The translations under genes and the position numbers were made by a program. This document shows, one piece after another, positions 6,136-7,068 of a DNA stretch of 7,068 bases; the stretch's first letter is position 1; each line of letters opens with the position of its first letter. The stretch is taken from NCBI GenBank assembly GCA_021823385.1, contig JAKAOC010000113.1, forward strand, positions 1-7,068, in the 5' to 3' direction. Origin of the DNA: Actinomycetes bacterium. Its GTDB lineage: Bacteria; Actinomycetota; Acidimicrobiia; Acidimicrobiales; Acidimicrobiaceae. The notes under the pieces are model-generated. The model was not told the origin of the DNA, searched no databases, and was given only the letters and a program-made list of their open reading frames with translations.

Positions 6136-7068
6136 TTACAGCGAGATGCAAGCGGCGGGAACGCCCTTCATCTCCAAGATCCTGCGCACCGAATACTCGG
6201 CCAAGATGCGCGGGAGAGTACCCGAGGTGATGGACGCGGTTATCGTCTGCACCACCTCGTCGAAGGTCTGGGCCTGGCCCGGGCCGGTTCCGGCCAGCAT
6301 GACCATGTCGGCCCCCGCCTGCAGCGACTGCACCGCCGCTTTGCCCAGGTCGGGCTGGTAGGCACTGATCGCGCCCGCCTCCAAGGAGTCGGTCATCACG
6401 ACGCCCCCAAAGCCGAGCTGGTTGCGCAACAGGCCGCTGATCACGGGAGCCGAAAACGAGGCGGGCACCGTCCCCGAGAGGCCGGGCACCGTTGCGTTTG
6501 CGACCATGATCGCCGGTATCCCTTCCTTGATAAGGCGCTCGAAGGGTAGCAGCCCCGCCTTCTGCAGCTCCGCATAGGAGAGAGTCTGCGCCGGAGCGTT
6601 GTCGGTATTGCCGCTGGCACCGCCGAGGCCGGGGAAGTGCTTGGCCACCGGTATCACTCCGGAGGACTCGAGGCCCTTGGCAAAGGCGGAGCCGTACTCC
6701 CCCGCAATTGCCGGATCCAAGGAAAACGAACGGGTTCCATCCGGGTTGGTGGCCGAAGGTCCAGGGCCGGCATCAAGATCCAGCACCGGCGCGAGGTCGG
6801 CACGGATGGAGAGGGCGGCCATCTTCGTCCCGACGGTGGCGGCCAGCGCCTGCACCTGTGCCGAGGACATGGTCGATGCCAGCTCCCTGGCAGAGGGGAG
6901 GTTGCCCACTTGGGCAACCAAGCGCTGCACGGCTCCTCCCTCCTCGTCGGTCATCAGCAGCGGGGAAACAGCATTTGGACTGGAAGCAGCCAGAGAGCGA
7001 AGTTGGGCGCCGAGATCGGACGAGGTCGAGGATCCCATCAGCACGACCCCTCCTGCTCCGGCTTCCAC
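6136..7068 (-). CDS. Glycoside hydrolase family 3, NagZ-like (beta-N-acetylhexosaminidase type), N-terminus outside window
   Basis: The visible 310 residues form a GH3 N-terminal TIM-barrel domain, entering at a GAGGVVLMG strand. The first visible codon (GTG at 7068-7066) is probably internal, because NagZ proteins carry tens of residues ahead of this strand and secreted forms more; whether it has a signal peptide cannot be seen. Family features are DEEGG (41-45), the TRSFSLDP segment (112-119), KHFPG (143-147) and VVMTDSLEAGAI (223-234), where Asp227 is the expected nucleophile. Typical NagZ has KHFPGHG, four residues, then DSH, whose His takes part in acid/base catalysis. Here the stretch reads KHFPGLGGASGNTDNAPA, with no His after His144. 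The protein may therefore use another residue, act on a different substrate, or belong to an actinobacterial subgroup of this type. NagZ enzymes remove GlcNAc from cell-wall fragments. It ends with TAA and converges on the transporter operon, so it is not co-transcribed with it. Confidence 0.85.
   Translation of the reverse strand: MEAGAGGVVLMGSSTSSDLGAQLRSLAASSPNAVSPLLMTDEEGGAVQRLVAQVGNLPSARELASTMSSAQVQALAATVGTKMAALSIRADLAPVLDLDAGPGPSATNPDGTRSFSLDPAIAGEYGSAFAKGLESSGVIPVAKHFPGLGGASGNTDNAPAQTLSYAELQKAGLLPFERLIKEGIPAIMVANATVPGLSGTVPASFSAPVISGLLRNQLGFGGVVMTDSLEAGAISAYQPDLGKAAVQSLQAGADMVMLAGTGPGQAQTFDEVVQTITASITSGTLPRILAEYSVRRILEMKGVPAACISL

Noticed and set aside
6070..6549. A 159-residue plus-strand open frame at the 3' end of the window
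   Set aside because: It overlaps the GH3 gene, which has conserved motifs on the minus strand, and its own translation is Arg/His/Gly-rich without a domain.
1..7068. A previously undescribed defence, mobile or biosynthetic system
   Set aside because: Every sizeable gene belongs to a well-known family (peptide ABC importer, GH3 hydrolase). There are no transposase, integrase, CRISPR repeat, nuclease or toxin-like genes.

Overview
The window is high-GC bacterial DNA with two TTG start codons, strong GC-rich stem-loops and actinobacterial-style protein families. It most likely comes from an uncultured Actinomycetota lineage (Acidimicrobiia- or Thermoleophilia-like) or a neighbouring high-GC phylum such as Dormibacterota. 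That placement is an impression from codon use and protein style, not a measurement.

Layout: bases 1-5993 (+ strand) carry an almost complete peptide ABC importer locus. In order it holds a family 5 substrate-binding protein whose N-terminus lies outside the window, a DppB/OppB permease, a DppC/OppC permease, and one long polypeptide that fuses the two ATPases (DppD and DppF halves). The binding protein would capture peptides outside the membrane, the two permeases would form the channel, and the fused ATPase would power it from the cytoplasm. The 219-base gap between the binding protein and the first permease holds three successive stem-loops, a possible weak promoter and a 10-bp palindrome. 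This layout fits separate, lower expression of the membrane components relative to the binding protein. A further stem-loop lies between dppC and the ATPase gene.

Bases 5994-6135 form a convergent gap with a long imperfect hairpin followed by a short T run, a plausible terminator for the transporter operon. From 6136 to the window end, on the minus strand, is a glycoside hydrolase family 3 protein of the NagZ-like group. Its N-terminus is outside the window. It keeps the putative nucleophile Asp but lacks the His of the usual NagZ acid/base motif.

I see no evidence of a new defence system, mobile element, CRISPR array or RNA gene. The points most worth a second look are the duplicated, identically spaced four-cysteine motif in the ATPase fusion, the hairpin cluster in the binding-protein/permease gap, and the GH3 protein without its catalytic His.
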